From the NCBI RefSeq assembly GCF_025685425.1, contig NZ_JAGTAS010000055.1:171256-235255 (forward strand): a stretch of 64,000 bases of DNA, in the 5' to 3' direction. The translations under genes and the position numbers were made by a program. Position 1 is the stretch's first letter; every line of letters begins with the position of its first letter. A model generated the notes under the pieces. The model made no database searches. It had not been told where the DNA came from and saw only the letters and a program-made list of their open reading frames with translations. Positions 25,717 through 34,455 of the stretch are shown one piece after another. This DNA comes from Terriglobus albidus (GTDB lineage Bacteria; Acidobacteriota; Terriglobia; Terriglobales; Acidobacteriaceae).

Positions 25717-26949
25717 ATGCCTGAAATCCACCGCCGCAAAGCTGTAACCGTCAATGTTGGAGGAGTCCGTGTCGGCTCCGATGCACCCGTCGTCGTGCAG
25801 TCCATGACCAATACTGACACCGCCGACATCGAGTCCACCGTCCAGCAGATCGCCGCTTTGGCGCGTGCCGGCTCTGAGATGGTCCGCATCACCGTTAATA
25901 ATGAAGACGCGGCCAAGGCTGTTCCCTATATTGTGGAAGGCATTCGCAACAAAGGCTGGAATACGCCCATCATCGGCGATTTCCACTACAACGGCCACAT
26001 TCTGCTGACGAAGTATCCCGACTGCGCCCAGGCGCTCTCCAAGTACCGCATCAATCCCGGTAATGTCTCCATCGGGCGGAAAGACGACGATAACTTCCGC
26101 ACCATGGTCGAATGCGCCGTCAAGAACCAGAAACCGGTCCGGATCGGTGTGAACTGGGGTTCACTCGACCAGGCATTGCTGACCCGGATGATGGATGAGA
26201 ACTCCAAGTCAGCGAATCCTCTGGACGCGCGCGACGTCATGATGGAGGCCATGGTGGTCTCCGCCATTGACAACGCCGCCGCCGCCGAGCGCTACGGCCT
26301 GCGCCGCGACCAGATCGTACTCTCCGCCAAAGTCTCCAATGTCCGCGACCTGATCGACGTCTACTCTGAGCTCGCACGCCGCTGCGACCATGCCTTGCAT
26401 CTTGGCCTCACCGAAGCCGGCATGGGCATGAAGGGCACCGTCGCCTCTGCCGCTGGTCTGGCTCCCCTGCTTCTGGCCGGTATTGGCGACACCATCCGCG
26501 TCTCGCTCACCCCCACGCCCGGCGGCGACCGCAGCGAAGAGGTCCGCTGCGCCCAGCAGGTATTACAGGCACTGAACATCCGCAGCTTCACTCCGCAGGT
26601 GACAAGCTGCCCCGGTTGCGGACGCACCACCAGCACCTACTTCCAGGAATTGGCGCAGCAGGTGCAGAACTACCTCACCGCCTCCATGCCCGATTGGAAG
26701 AAGATCTATCCCGGCGTGGAAGAGATGAAACTGGCAGTCATGGGCTGCGTCGTCAATGGGCCCGGTGAGTCCAAGCACGCCAACATCGGCATCTCTCTGC
26801 CCGGCACCTTTGAGGAGCCGAAGGCTCCCGTGTATGTCGACGGCAAACTCTTCACGACGCTCAAGGGTGACCACATCGTGCAGGAGTTCCAGGTCATCCT
26901 GGATAACTACGTCAAGCAACGCTATGGGAACCAGCCCCACGTTATCTAG
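25717..26949 (+). CDS. ispG: 4-hydroxy-3-methylbut-2-en-1-yl diphosphate synthase (flavodoxin)
   Basis: 410 residues from ATG 25717 ([17 protein letters not shown]), preceded by AAGGG. The frame continues 49 codons upstream only because it runs through the repeat element, so the longer start is rejected. This is the seventh enzyme of the MEP isoprenoid pathway, a TIM barrel plus a 4Fe-4S domain. The N-terminal part has [15 protein letters not shown] and [14 protein letters not shown]. Cluster cysteines are in [15 protein letters not shown] and the distal [16 protein letters not shown]. The two-domain bacterial form, without the plant-type insert, fits the length. A hairpin terminator follows. 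Confidence 0.96.
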   Translation: MPEIHRRKAVTVNVGGVRVGSDAPVVVQSMTNTDTADIESTVQQIAALARAGSEMVRITVNNEDAAKAVPYIVEGIRNKGWNTPIIGDFHYNGHILLTKYPDCAQALSKYRINPGNVSIGRKDDDNFRTMVECAVKNQKPVRIGVNWGSLDQALLTRMMDENSKSANPLDARDVMMEAMVVSAIDNAAAAERYGLRRDQIVLSAKVSNVRDLIDVYSELARRCDHALHLGLTEAGMGMKGTVASAAGLAPLLLAGIGDTIRVSLTPTPGGDRSEEVRCAQQVLQALNIRSFTPQVTSCPGCGRTTSTYFQELAQQVQNYLTASMPDWKKIYPGVEEMKLAVMGCVVNGPGESKHANIGISLPGTFEEPKAPVYVDGKLFTTLKGDHIVQEFQVILDNYVKQRYGNQPHVI

Positions 26950-26972
26950 ACGGATCTTAAGCACCCAGCCCG

Positions 26973-26999
26973 AAAAGACCGGCCATGTGCCGGTCTTTT
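26973..26999 (+). terminator. Rho-independent terminator after ispG
   Basis: Arms AAAAGACCGGC and GCCGGTCTTTT (11 bp, perfect) around loop CATGT, followed by CTCTTTC. It lies 23 bases past the stop codon. Confidence 0.92.
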
Positions 27000-27048
27000 C
27001 TCTTTCCCTTGGAGCTGAACTTAGCTACCCTCATTCCACATAAAAACT

Positions 27049-28797
27049 ATGCGCACGTCTCCTGCTCTGGCTCTCATCGTGCTCACACTCTCTGCCGCTG
27101 CACAGACCCCGTCTATCCGCACCGGCACGCAGATCGTCATCGTCGACGTCTCCGTAACCGACTCACACGGCAATGCGGTCCATAACCTCAAGTCCGCGGA
27201 CTTCACTCTGCTGGAGGACGGTAAGCCACAGAACATCGTCCGCTTCGAAGAGCACAGCGCGCCTTCCGTCACCACGCCGCCGAAGCTCGGACCCTCCCTC
27301 AAGCTCGACCCCGGTATCTTTACCAATTACACTGCCGCCCCAGTCGACCGCCCCCTCAACATTGTCCTTCTGGACACCCTGAATACGCCGCTCAAAGACC
27401 AGGCCTATGTCCGCAACCAGATGCTCGCTTTTCTCAAGACGCTGCAACCGGGGACAAATATCGCCATCTTCGGCCTGACCACACGTCTGATCCTGCTGCA
27501 AGGCTTTACTTCCGACCCGGCGGTTCTGCGGAATGCACTTGAACACAAGAAGTCCAGCCCCAGGTCCTCTTCCCTTTTAAATGCCCCCGTCGGAACCGAA
27601 ACTATGTCTGACCAGTTGGCCGACGCTATGGGAAACGACCCAGCCGCGGCACAGGTGATCGCGAACCTGCAGCAGTTCGAAGCCAACCTCGCCGCCATCC
27701 AGGATCAGATGCGGACCGTTTACACGCTGGACGCCATGAATCAGCTTGGGCGGTATCTCTCCTCATTCCCCGGCCGCAAAAACCTCATCTGGTTCTCGGG
27801 CTCCTTCCCGATCAGCATCCTACCTAACGCGGATGATCCTTCTACTGTCCAGTTCACGGCCGATAAAGAGTTCCAGGACACCACCAACCTGCTCACCCGC
27901 AGCCAGGTTGCGGTTTATCCCGTCGATGGTCGCGGTCTGTTTGTTCCGCCTATGATGGATGCATCCAACTCCGGCAGCCGTTATGCCCGCAATCAACGCG
28001 CTTTCTCACAGGACCTGATCAAGTTCTCTACGCAGACAGCAGCTGAGCACGCCACCATGCTGGAGATGGCGGACGCTACCGGCGGCAAGGCCTTCCGCAA
28101 TACCAACGACCTGAAGTCGGCCGTGCAGAACGCCATTGATGCCGGCTCGAACTTCTACACCCTGGTCTACACACCCACCAACAAAGACTGGAACAGCAGA
28201 TATCGCAAGATCTCTGTAAAGACCTCGATCCAGGGTGTCCAGCTTATCCATCGCCATGGCTACTATGCCTACGCTCCGCAGAACGCGATGGCCGCTACGA
28301 ATTCACAGACACCCCCGTCCGGCTATGACGCGATGCGCTCTGCGATGCAGCGCGGAGGCCCCGTTCCGACAGAGATCCTCTTTACGGCACGGGTCGTAGC
28401 CTCTCCCGATACGAGTGATAAAGCTGCCGGCACCACCACGACGGCGCCTTCGACCAAAGGCCCCTTTCGCCAGTACACGGTGAACTATGCCGCTCTGCCG
28501 AGCAATGTCTCCATGCCAACGGGAGACGACGGAAACCATGTCCTGGCCTTGCAGTTCGTTGTCATCGCCTATGACCGTGATGGCAAGGCGCTCAGCTCCG
28601 TGAATAACCCGATCTCTGTCTCGCTCAAGCCGGCAGACTACGAAGGGATGATCAGCGGCGGCATCAAGTACGCGCAACAGATCAGTGTTCCGGTCAAAGG
28701 CGAGACCTTTCTGCGTATCGGCATCCACGACCTTATCGGCAACAAGGTCGGCGCCATCGAGATTCCGGCCAGCGCCGTCCCGTCACAGAATCCATAA
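27049..28797 (+). CDS. secreted VWFA-related protein of acidobacterial type
   Basis: 582 residues from ATG 27049 with signal peptide RTSPALALIVLTLSAAAQ. The N-terminal strands VIVDVSVTDSHGNAVHNLKS and FTLLEDGKPQNIVRFEEH are the characteristic start of the acidobacterial VWFA-related family. The von Willebrand A-like fold covers about residues 95-330 (LNIVLLDTLNTPLKDQAYV, TNIAIFGLTTRLILLQGFT, KNLIWFSGSFPI, VAVYPVDGRGLF). A C-terminal beta-rich part (FYTLVYTPTNKDWNSRYRKI, YTVNYAALPSNVSMPTGD) follows. Role unknown, presumably protein-protein contacts in the periplasm. The family is highly expanded in Acidobacteria. Confidence 0.88.
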   Translation: MRTSPALALIVLTLSAAAQTPSIRTGTQIVIVDVSVTDSHGNAVHNLKSADFTLLEDGKPQNIVRFEEHSAPSVTTPPKLGPSLKLDPGIFTNYTAAPVDRPLNIVLLDTLNTPLKDQAYVRNQMLAFLKTLQPGTNIAIFGLTTRLILLQGFTSDPAVLRNALEHKKSSPRSSSLLNAPVGTETMSDQLADAMGNDPAAAQVIANLQQFEANLAAIQDQMRTVYTLDAMNQLGRYLSSFPGRKNLIWFSGSFPISILPNADDPSTVQFTADKEFQDTTNLLTRSQVAVYPVDGRGLFVPPMMDASNSGSRYARNQRAFSQDLIKFSTQTAAEHATMLEMADATGGKAFRNTNDLKSAVQNAIDAGSNFYTLVYTPTNKDWNSRYRKISVKTSIQGVQLIHRHGYYAYAPQNAMAATNSQTPPSGYDAMRSAMQRGGPVPTEILFTARVVASPDTSDKAAGTTTTAPSTKGPFRQYTVNYAALPSNVSMPTGDDGNHVLALQFVVIAYDRDGKALSSVNNPISVSLKPADYEGMISGGIKYAQQISVPVKGETFLRIGIHDLIGNKVGAIEIPASAVPSQNP

Positions 28798-28835
28798 CCC
28801 GGCACTGCTTTTTGTCTGCCATCCCGCAGCGGAGC

Positions 28836-28901
28836 GAAGGGATCTGCTTCTCTACCCAAACTCCTGCTTAGGGTTGGACAAGAGCAAAAGCAGATCCCTT
28901 C
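28836..28901. repeat. inverted repeat in convergent gap
   Basis: GAAGGGATCTGCTT (28836-28849) and AAGCAGATCCCTTC (28888-28901) are perfect 14-bp arms. They lie between the ends of the VWFA protein and polygalacturonase genes, so the element can act as a terminator. A REP/repeat origin is inferred from its form only. Confidence 0.7.
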
Positions 28902-28979
28902 CTGCCCCAACCAGCAGAGCTGGTCGAGGACCCCGTTTCGGGATGACAACAAAAGAGCGGTTCAGGCTATGCCTGAACC

Positions 28980-30239
28980 CTAGTAAGCGAACGAACAGGT
29001 CGGTACACTTCCACTGATGTTCGTCACCGTGTAGGTGCTTACACCAGTCCCTGACGGCGTAATGTTCGAGTTCTCCAGTCCCACGCTGGCGTACTGGCTG
29101 TTCTGCTGCGTCGTCGTGTCGAGACTCACATTCGCCAGATAGAGTCCCAGCGGATAGCTGGAGCTATAGCCGTTGAAGGTGGAGTACGCACTCGACTGCG
29201 AGCTCGTTGTTTTTACGCCATTCACGATGATGTCCGTGAAGTAAGGCGTTCCAGTAGTGCCCGAGCAGCTTCCGTAATTCGAATTGAAGATCAGCAGATG
29301 CTTCACATACTTCATGCACGTATTGGTGTACGTCACCTGGGTCACGTTGCCGCCGCAGTCGATATCGGACTTGATATTGATGCCGTTGTTGTTGGTCGAA
29401 TACGTTCCACCCGAGGTCTTGCCATACACGTAGTTGTTCTTGAACAACACGTTGGTAATGCCATACATCGTCTGGCTGCCGATCGACATGCCGTGAGTTC
29501 CAATGAAGGTCGTGCCGCTGATCGTCACATTAGAGGTCGCGGCCGAGTTTGTCTTGATCGCCACACCATCATCGCCCGCGGTGATTGACGATCCATAGAC
29601 GGTCGCATTCGTAAGGCTATCGATGTCGATACCGTCAGTGTTCGCAGTCGTAGGACCGGAGTTGATGGTTACACCCCAGGCCGTGAACCCACTGCCGCCC
29701 TCCACATAGAGGTGCATCTTTGCCGCATTCTGCAGCGTGATGTTATACGCGATGAAGTTGCTGATGCTCTTTGCATTGATCAACCGCGGTGTTCCACTGA
29801 TCAGGTCTCCACGGCCATCGATGGTTCCCGGCCCCATAATGGCAGCGTTGGTTCCGGTCACACTGATGAGCTGCGAGGCGGATGAGTAGCTGTCATTGCC
29901 GTACAGCGTAACGCCGGAGTTCACCACCAGCGCCACACCGCTCATGTTCAGCGCGCCAGTAAAGAATGCGTTGTTTGAACCAGACGTAGCCAGCACCACA
30001 CTCTTGCCGGTTCCCTGACAGGCCGTCAGGGCATTTTGCAGACGGCTGGTGTCATCGGAGCTTGAACTCGGAGGTGACGATCGCTGCGAGGTCGTAAAGT
30101 TGGCGGTCAACGTCTGACACACGGTTGGATAGCTGGGTTGACTCACAGTTCGCGAATCTCCTGTGGCCAATGTCTGCGCCGTCAGAGATACCGTTGCCGA
30201 CAGCGCAACGGCAGCCAGAATAATCTGCGATGCCTTCAT
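28980..30239 (-). CDS. exported polygalacturonase-like glycoside hydrolase, family GH28
   Basis: 419 residues from ATG 30239 with GAGGAG upstream and a signal peptide (IILAAVALSATVSLTAQ). The right-handed beta-helix is evident. The GH28 catalytic set is present in order: NTDGIDIDSL (Asp), GDDGVAIKTN (two Asp), GTHGMSIGS (His) and NGINIKS (in place of RIK). These residues cleave alpha-1,4 galacturonan with inversion. It should be secreted and attack pectin or rhamnogalacturonan. Ser/Thr/Asn-rich strands and few Lys residues fit an extracellular enzyme. A perfect GntR-type palindrome lies upstream, and a GH105 gene 8 kb away carries a similar site. Confidence 0.93.
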   Translation of the reverse strand: MKASQIILAAVALSATVSLTAQTLATGDSRTVSQPSYPTVCQTLTANFTTSQRSSPPSSSSDDTSRLQNALTACQGTGKSVVLATSGSNNAFFTGALNMSGVALVVNSGVTLYGNDSYSSASQLISVTGTNAAIMGPGTIDGRGDLISGTPRLINAKSISNFIAYNITLQNAAKMHLYVEGGSGFTAWGVTINSGPTTANTDGIDIDSLTNATVYGSSITAGDDGVAIKTNSAATSNVTISGTTFIGTHGMSIGSQTMYGITNVLFKNNYVYGKTSGGTYSTNNNGINIKSDIDCGGNVTQVTYTNTCMKYVKHLLIFNSNYGSCSGTTGTPYFTDIIVNGVKTTSSQSSAYSTFNGYSSSYPLGLYLANVSLDTTTQQNSQYASVGLENSNITPSGTGVSTYTVTNISGSVPTCSFAY

Positions 30240-30269
30240 TTTTGTAACTCCTCATTTTTGGGCAAGTAA

Positions 30270-30288
30270 AAATTGGTATGACCAATTT
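30270..30288 (-). promoter_or_regulatory. GntR-type operator upstream of the GH28 gene
   Basis: AAATTGGTATGACCAATTT: perfect 8-bp arms AAATTGGT and ACCAATTT around ATG, 31 bases before the start codon and upstream of the ribosome site. The form resembles GntR-family hexuronate (ExuR/UxuR) operators of other bacteria. A half-site (ATACCAAT) lies near 30406-30413. Confidence 0.7.
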
Positions 30289-30446
30289 CGATCGAGAAGT
30301 GTAATGTCAGCATCAAGAAAAAGCAAGATCAAATTTTTAAGGCTTTATCTCTCTGATATATCAATAAATTGAGCCGAGTCCCTTGGGCAATCGGCCAGAA
30401 ATGAGGACATACCAATAAATGAATACGTCTCAATCTGAGAGGACCT

Positions 30447-30923
30447 TTACGACTTGCCGTTGGAATTGAGGATCTCAGCAAGCCGCTCCAGGAAAGGCCA
30501 CTGAGCCTCACGGAGATACTTCCTTGCGTCTTCCTGCGTGAACCAGCGGCCCCGATCAACCTCCGGTATCTCGATAGTCTTCCCCGATCTCGGCGGCCAT
30601 TCGATCAGGCACGTATTACTCACCAACCTGGCCGGATCGCAGTCTCCACGAAAGCCCCAGGCTTCAACGATCTTTCCGCTCTTCTGCCGAACGGTACCCA
30701 ACGGAAGGAATGGCCCCTCGGCTTCGAAGCCGGTCTCTTCCCGGAACTCCCGCACCGCCGCGGCTAATGCATCTTCTTCCCCGTCGAACTCGCCTTTCGG
30801 CACAGTCCATGAACCGGCATCCTTCTTTGCCCAGTACGGTCCGCCAGGATGCACCAGAAAGACCTCAAGCTCCCTATCCCGCATACGGAACATCAACAAC
30901 CCGGCACTCTGTTTCTCACTCAT
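30447..30923 (-). CDS. Nudix hydrolase
   Basis: 158 residues from ATG 30923 (MSEKQSAGLLMFRMRD). Upstream extension would read into the repeat element and is rejected. The Nudix box GX5EX7REUXEEXGU is exact: G44, E50 and REFREETGF at residues 58-66. It hydrolyses a nucleoside diphosphate linked to another moiety; the protein resembles the small NTP/diadenosine-polyphosphate type (AGLLMFR at the front, WTVPKGEF before the box). It diverges from the purine nucleoside phosphorylase gene, with copy 2 of the 116-bp element starting 9 bases before its start codon. There is no ordinary ribosome site between the two. Confidence 0.92.
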   Translation of the reverse strand: MSEKQSAGLLMFRMRDRELEVFLVHPGGPYWAKKDAGSWTVPKGEFDGEEDALAAAVREFREETGFEAEGPFLPLGTVRQKSGKIVEAWGFRGDCDPARLVSNTCLIEWPPRSGKTIEIPEVDRGRWFTQEDARKYLREAQWPFLERLAEILNSNGKS

Positions 30924-30931
30924 CGCTGCAT

Positions 30932-31047
30932 TAGAGCATTTTCCCTGTGGCTGGGTATTCCGGAAGAGGAGTGCAGCGGCGTTTTCATTGCGGAAAACGC
31001 CCATAGATGTACAAGCCCTCCTCTACACCTACAGGAAAAATGCTTTA
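30932..31047. repeat. 116-bp inverted-repeat element, copy 2
   Basis: Starts TAGAGCATTTTCCCTGT and ends ACAGGAAAAATGCTTTA, with the same internal hairpin GCGTTTTCATTGCGGAAAAC as copy 1. It fills nearly all of the gap between two divergent genes, so their promoters must lie in or against it. Its right end supplies AGGA and the A of an in-frame ATG at 31047. Confidence 0.88.
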
Positions 31048-31082
31048 TGGTTTCGTCTTTGATACTCTTTTCGCAAATCCTC

Positions 31083-31904
31083 ATGTCCGACATCCTCGCC
31101 CAAGCACAGACCGCTGCGACTTACATCCGCTCAAAGACCACACTTCAGCCGCAGCTCGCCATCATACTTGGCTCAGGCCTGGGCAGCTTTGCCGCACAGG
31201 TGGCCGACGCGGTCACGATTCCCTATGCCGAGATTCCGAACTTCCCGCAGTCGACGGTCGCGGGGCATAGCGGCAAGCTGGTGCTGGGCACCATCGGCGG
31301 AGTTCCGGTGGCCGTCATGCAGGGCCGTGTGCATGCCTACGAGGGCTACACCATGGCGCAGGTTACCTTTCCCACGCGCGTGCTTGGCCTTCTGGGCATC
31401 AAAAAACTGATCGTCACCAATGCCGCCGGCGGTATCAACACACGCTACGGCCAGGGCGCCATCGTCGCCCTCTCTGACCACATCAACTTGACCGGAACCA
31501 ACGCCGCTCTTGGCCCCAATATAGACGCGCTCGGCCCACGCTTCTTCGATATGTCCGCAGCCTATTCGCCTGCGCTGCGTAAGCTCGCCATCGATGAGGC
31601 TGCGAAACAGAGCTGGACGCTCAACGAAGGCGTCTACCTTGCGGTTCTTGGACCCAGCTATGAAACTCCTGCGGAGATCCGCGCCTTCCGCACCCTGGGA
31701 GCAGATCTGGTGGGCATGTCGACGGTGCACGAGGTCATCATCGCCCGTCACATGGGCATTGAGGTTTTGGGCCTCTCCGTCGTCACCAACATGGCCGCCG
31801 GTGTGCTCGACCAGCCCATTAACCACGAAGAGGTCATGGAGATCGGCAGGCGCATCGAAGGTCAGTTCACGGCACTTCTCACCGCGCTGGTGCCGCAGAT
31901 CTAA
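31083..31904 (+). CDS. punA: purine nucleoside phosphorylase, trimeric (PNP-I) type
   Basis: 273 residues from ATG 31083 (MSDILAQAQTAATYIRSK), the start that fits the family. An in-frame ATG at 31047 has a better ribosome site (AGGA supplied by the repeat) and would add 12 hydrophobic residues. The enzyme splits purine nucleosides with phosphate. Family motifs: LAIILGSGLGSFA (phosphate loop), VAGHSGKLVLG, GRVHAYEGYT, VTNAAGGIN, LGPSYETPAEIRAFRTLGAD and GMSTVHEVIIARH. The set is complete. It overlaps nothing but runs into the uridine kinase gene after two bases, giving a nucleoside-salvage pair. Confidence 0.94.
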   Translation: MSDILAQAQTAATYIRSKTTLQPQLAIILGSGLGSFAAQVADAVTIPYAEIPNFPQSTVAGHSGKLVLGTIGGVPVAVMQGRVHAYEGYTMAQVTFPTRVLGLLGIKKLIVTNAAGGINTRYGQGAIVALSDHINLTGTNAALGPNIDALGPRFFDMSAAYSPALRKLAIDEAAKQSWTLNEGVYLAVLGPSYETPAEIRAFRTLGADLVGMSTVHEVIIARHMGIEVLGLSVVTNMAAGVLDQPINHEEVMEIGRRIEGQFTALLTALVPQI

Positions 31905-31906
31905 TC

Positions 31907-32527
31907 ATGTTCAAGCCACTCGTCATTGCAATTGCCGGCTGTTCGGGCTCGGGCAAGACCACTCTCGCGCGCGAGCTCTGTACCCAGCTCGAAGCCACGC
32001 TCTTCGCCCTTGATCTCTACTATCGCGATCTCTCGCACCTGCCGTTTGAGACCCGCGACAAGACGAACTTCGATCATCCGGATTCGCTCGAAGCTGAGCT
32101 ACTCATCGAGCACGTCCGCCTGCTCGCTGAGGGCAATCCCATCCGCCGGCCGATCTATGACTTCAAGACACACTCTCGTGTGCCCAACCAGTTCGATCCG
32201 GTTACGCCGACACGCGTCGTTATTGTCGAAGGCATCCTCGCGCTGCACTATGAGGAACTGCTGCCGTTCTACGACTTCTCCGTCTACGTTGATGCACCCA
32301 ACCAGATCTGCCTCAATCGCCGCATCTACCGCGATATGCGTGAGCGCGGACGCACTGAGCAATCGGTCCGTGATCAGTTCGAGGCTACGGCAAAGCCCAT
32401 GGCAGAGATGTACGTGGTGCCGTCGCAGCGCAATGCCGACATTACGGTCAAAGGCACCGAAGCACTTGATTGGTCCGTCGAAAGCATTCTGGTGGAGTTG
32501 CGCAAACGCAACTTGCTCTCCCGCTGA
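31907..32527 (+). CDS. udk: uridine kinase
   Basis: 206 residues starting two bases after the PNP stop, so the two are co-transcribed. P-loop GCSGSGKTTLA at residues 11-21, then FALDLYYRDLSHLP and NFDHPDSLEA (the nucleoside-binding DHP motif) and IVEGILALHYEELLP. These place it in the uridine/cytidine kinase family that phosphorylates uridine with ATP or GTP. The lid arginines (RRIYRDMRERGRTEQSVRDQ) are present. Length is normal. Together with PNP it recycles nucleosides. Confidence 0.95.
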   Translation: MFKPLVIAIAGCSGSGKTTLARELCTQLEATLFALDLYYRDLSHLPFETRDKTNFDHPDSLEAELLIEHVRLLAEGNPIRRPIYDFKTHSRVPNQFDPVTPTRVVIVEGILALHYEELLPFYDFSVYVDAPNQICLNRRIYRDMRERGRTEQSVRDQFEATAKPMAEMYVVPSQRNADITVKGTEALDWSVESILVELRKRNLLSR

Positions 32528-32647
32528 AGCTCAGTCGTAGATAGATTTCTCGCTACACTTCGCCCCAATCGGCTTTGCTGACTGGTGCCCCAGAACGTTG
32601 CGAAATGACAAAAAGCACCTGGAGCGTATCGAGATACTTTTACGCCT

Positions 32648-32679
32648 TTATCAGCGGGCTGAAGCCCGCTGCTCCCACC
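32648..32679. repeat. REP-like palindrome, copy a
   Basis: A 32-base unit containing the hairpin AGCGGGCTGAAGCCCGCT (arms of 8 bp, loop GA) followed by GCTCCCACC. An identical 32-mer is at 38319-38350. It lies between the convergent udk and acyltransferase genes. Confidence 0.88.
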
Positions 32680-32732
32680 CATTTCTGCCATACCCGGGGC
32701 TGTCTTATATGGATCGGATTTGTCGATACAGC

Positions 32733-33515
32733 CTAGGACACCACGACCTCATTTGCCGCAAGCTCTGCGTGCATACCGCGCATGAGCTCTTCGCTCCGTC
32801 GTGCGGCATCCTTACGGTCTTCCGTGCGGATCGCCACGGGCGAGTACTCCACCACGGCGTCGATCGTCTTCAAGGTGAACAGCTTCATCATGTGCGGACC
32901 AAAGGACATATTGCCCCAGTAGGCGACCTTCTGCCGAACCGCGTCGCGTCCCTCACCCGGAATTGCATAGCGGACACAGCACGTCCAGATCTCCGCTTCA
33001 GCCCTTACCGGGGCCTCAAAGAGCGATGTACGGAAGGGGAGAATTTGCTCGCCATCCGAGCTTGTTCCCTCAGGGAAAAACAGCACCATCAATCCTTCTT
33101 CCATGCGCTCATGCATCTGCGCAGCCACACTGGCCGTCGCCATCCGGTTCTCACGATTCACGAAGATAGTGCCGGCAATGCGAGTCAGCCAGCCAAAGAC
33201 CGGCCAGTCTTTTACCTCTGCCTTTGAGACGAAGACGGTCGGCACAATCGAGCCCAGCACCAGCACATCGATATAGCCCATGTGGTTGCTTACAAGCAAC
33301 CCGTGCCGCGCCGGCTCGCCGACAATGTGCACTCGCACACCGGCCATACGCACGACGAAGCGGCTCCACTTGCACATCCAGACCGCCCTGCCCCGCGCCG
33401 ACTTATCCCTTTGCAGCGCCGCTTCGGTCAGCGCCACCACCGTCATTCCTGCCAGAAACAACAGACGCCGCAGCGCCCGCAATACACCTGTCAACTCTCT
33501 TGTCCCTTCATCCAA
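32733..33515 (-). CDS. olsA: 1-acyl-sn-glycerol-3-phosphate-type acyltransferase (probable OlsA)
   Basis: 260 residues. PlsC-family motifs: HX4D in NHMGYIDVL, FVSKAEVKDWPVFGWL, FVNRENR and LFFPEGTSSDGEQILPFRTS. An N-terminal hydrophobic helix (LRRLLFLAGMTVVALTEAAL) anchors it to the inner membrane. Its start overlaps the end of the GNAT acyltransferase gene by 8 bases. That pairing is the OlsB-OlsA order known for ornithine lipids: OlsB makes lyso-ornithine lipid and OlsA adds the second acyl chain. A role in ordinary phosphatidic acid synthesis is the alternative. Confidence 0.82.
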   Translation of the reverse strand: MDEGTRELTGVLRALRRLLFLAGMTVVALTEAALQRDKSARGRAVWMCKWSRFVVRMAGVRVHIVGEPARHGLLVSNHMGYIDVLVLGSIVPTVFVSKAEVKDWPVFGWLTRIAGTIFVNRENRMATASVAAQMHERMEEGLMVLFFPEGTSSDGEQILPFRTSLFEAPVRAEAEIWTCCVRYAIPGEGRDAVRQKVAYWGNMSFGPHMMKLFTLKTIDAVVEYSPVAIRTEDRKDAARRSEELMRGMHAELAANEVVVS

Positions 33516-34293
33516 ACAGCCGTGCAGCCATTCTAGGATGAAGCCGTTCCAAATCCATAAGGGTAAGAAAATCGATGGTGCGGAACTCCCGGTCGATCGC
33601 CGGTTCTCCGCAGATACGCGCCCCCAACGCCAGGTAGCTGCGCAACAGCTTGGGAGGCTGCTTTACCTCCGCCTCATCTCCAGCGCGTTCCATGCGGAGC
33701 GCCTCAAGAGGAAGCGTCCGGAGCTGCTCTTCCACCTGGTACTCCTTCAGTCCGCGAAACACGCTCCAGCCTTCGGCCGCATCCTGCGAGTTGAGCGAGC
33801 AGCAGCCGATCAACCAGCGTGCATCGTGCTCTTTCGCGTAGAGGGCAATCGCCTTCCACAACAGGTTCAAGACCTCGGGAGAGCGATGATCGCGATGGAT
33901 GCAGGCCCTGCCGAGCTCGATCGTCCGCTCCCGCAGTGCTTCATAGGGGCTGAGGTCAAACTCCTGCGCGCTGTAATAACCATGGGCCTGCAGAGCGCGT
34001 AAACCTGTCTGCAGCCGATAGGTGCCGATCACTGATCCGCACTCGATGCGCTCCACAATGATGTGATCGCATACGTCATCGAAACGGTCACGATCGTGGC
34101 CGGTGGCAAAGGCCTCTTCGCTTCCTTCATTCAGCTCCAGGTTGAAGACCACAAACCGCAGTCGATATACCGCCAACCTATCGGCCTCCGTTACTGCCAG
34201 CCTTGCCCGGTAGGGCCCTGCCTGCAACACAGCCTCGCCCGGCGCCCATACAACCGGCTGCAAAGAAACCGGAGTCCGAACCGCAGTTGCCAT
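33508..34293 (-). CDS. olsB: GNAT-type N-acyltransferase (probable ornithine-acyl-ACP N-acyltransferase OlsB)
   Basis: 261 residues from ATG 34293 with GAGG upstream; a GTG at 34299 is two codons longer. The fold is of the OlsB/hemolysin-acyltransferase-like group: YRARLAVTEADRLAVYRLRF, DHIIVERIECGSVIGTYRL and ERTIELGRACIHRDHRSPEV, with LLWKAIALYAKEHDARWLIG. The ELGR-x-C-(I/V) element matches OlsB-type enzymes, which transfer 3-hydroxyacyl from ACP to ornithine. The tail FRTIDFLTLMDLERLHPRM is typical as well. It is the first gene of the pair with the PlsC-type gene. Membrane ornithine lipids are the inferred product. Confidence 0.82.
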   Translation of the reverse strand: MATAVRTPVSLQPVVWAPGEAVLQAGPYRARLAVTEADRLAVYRLRFVVFNLELNEGSEEAFATGHDRDRFDDVCDHIIVERIECGSVIGTYRLQTGLRALQAHGYYSAQEFDLSPYEALRERTIELGRACIHRDHRSPEVLNLLWKAIALYAKEHDARWLIGCCSLNSQDAAEGWSVFRGLKEYQVEEQLRTLPLEALRMERAGDEAEVKQPPKLLRSYLALGARICGEPAIDREFRTIDFLTLMDLERLHPRMAARLFG

Positions 34294-34455
34294 CTTCACC
34301 TCGCCCTGATTGCTGCGTGAAGAGTGACACCGTTCCGCGAAGAACCTGCAAACCTACGGTCAACATCTGGTTCAGATCGTGTAAATACACTGCAAATATG
34401 AAAAGCGGAAGAGTCCATGGGACTCTCCCGCTACCTGACGCACAATTTGTTGGAT

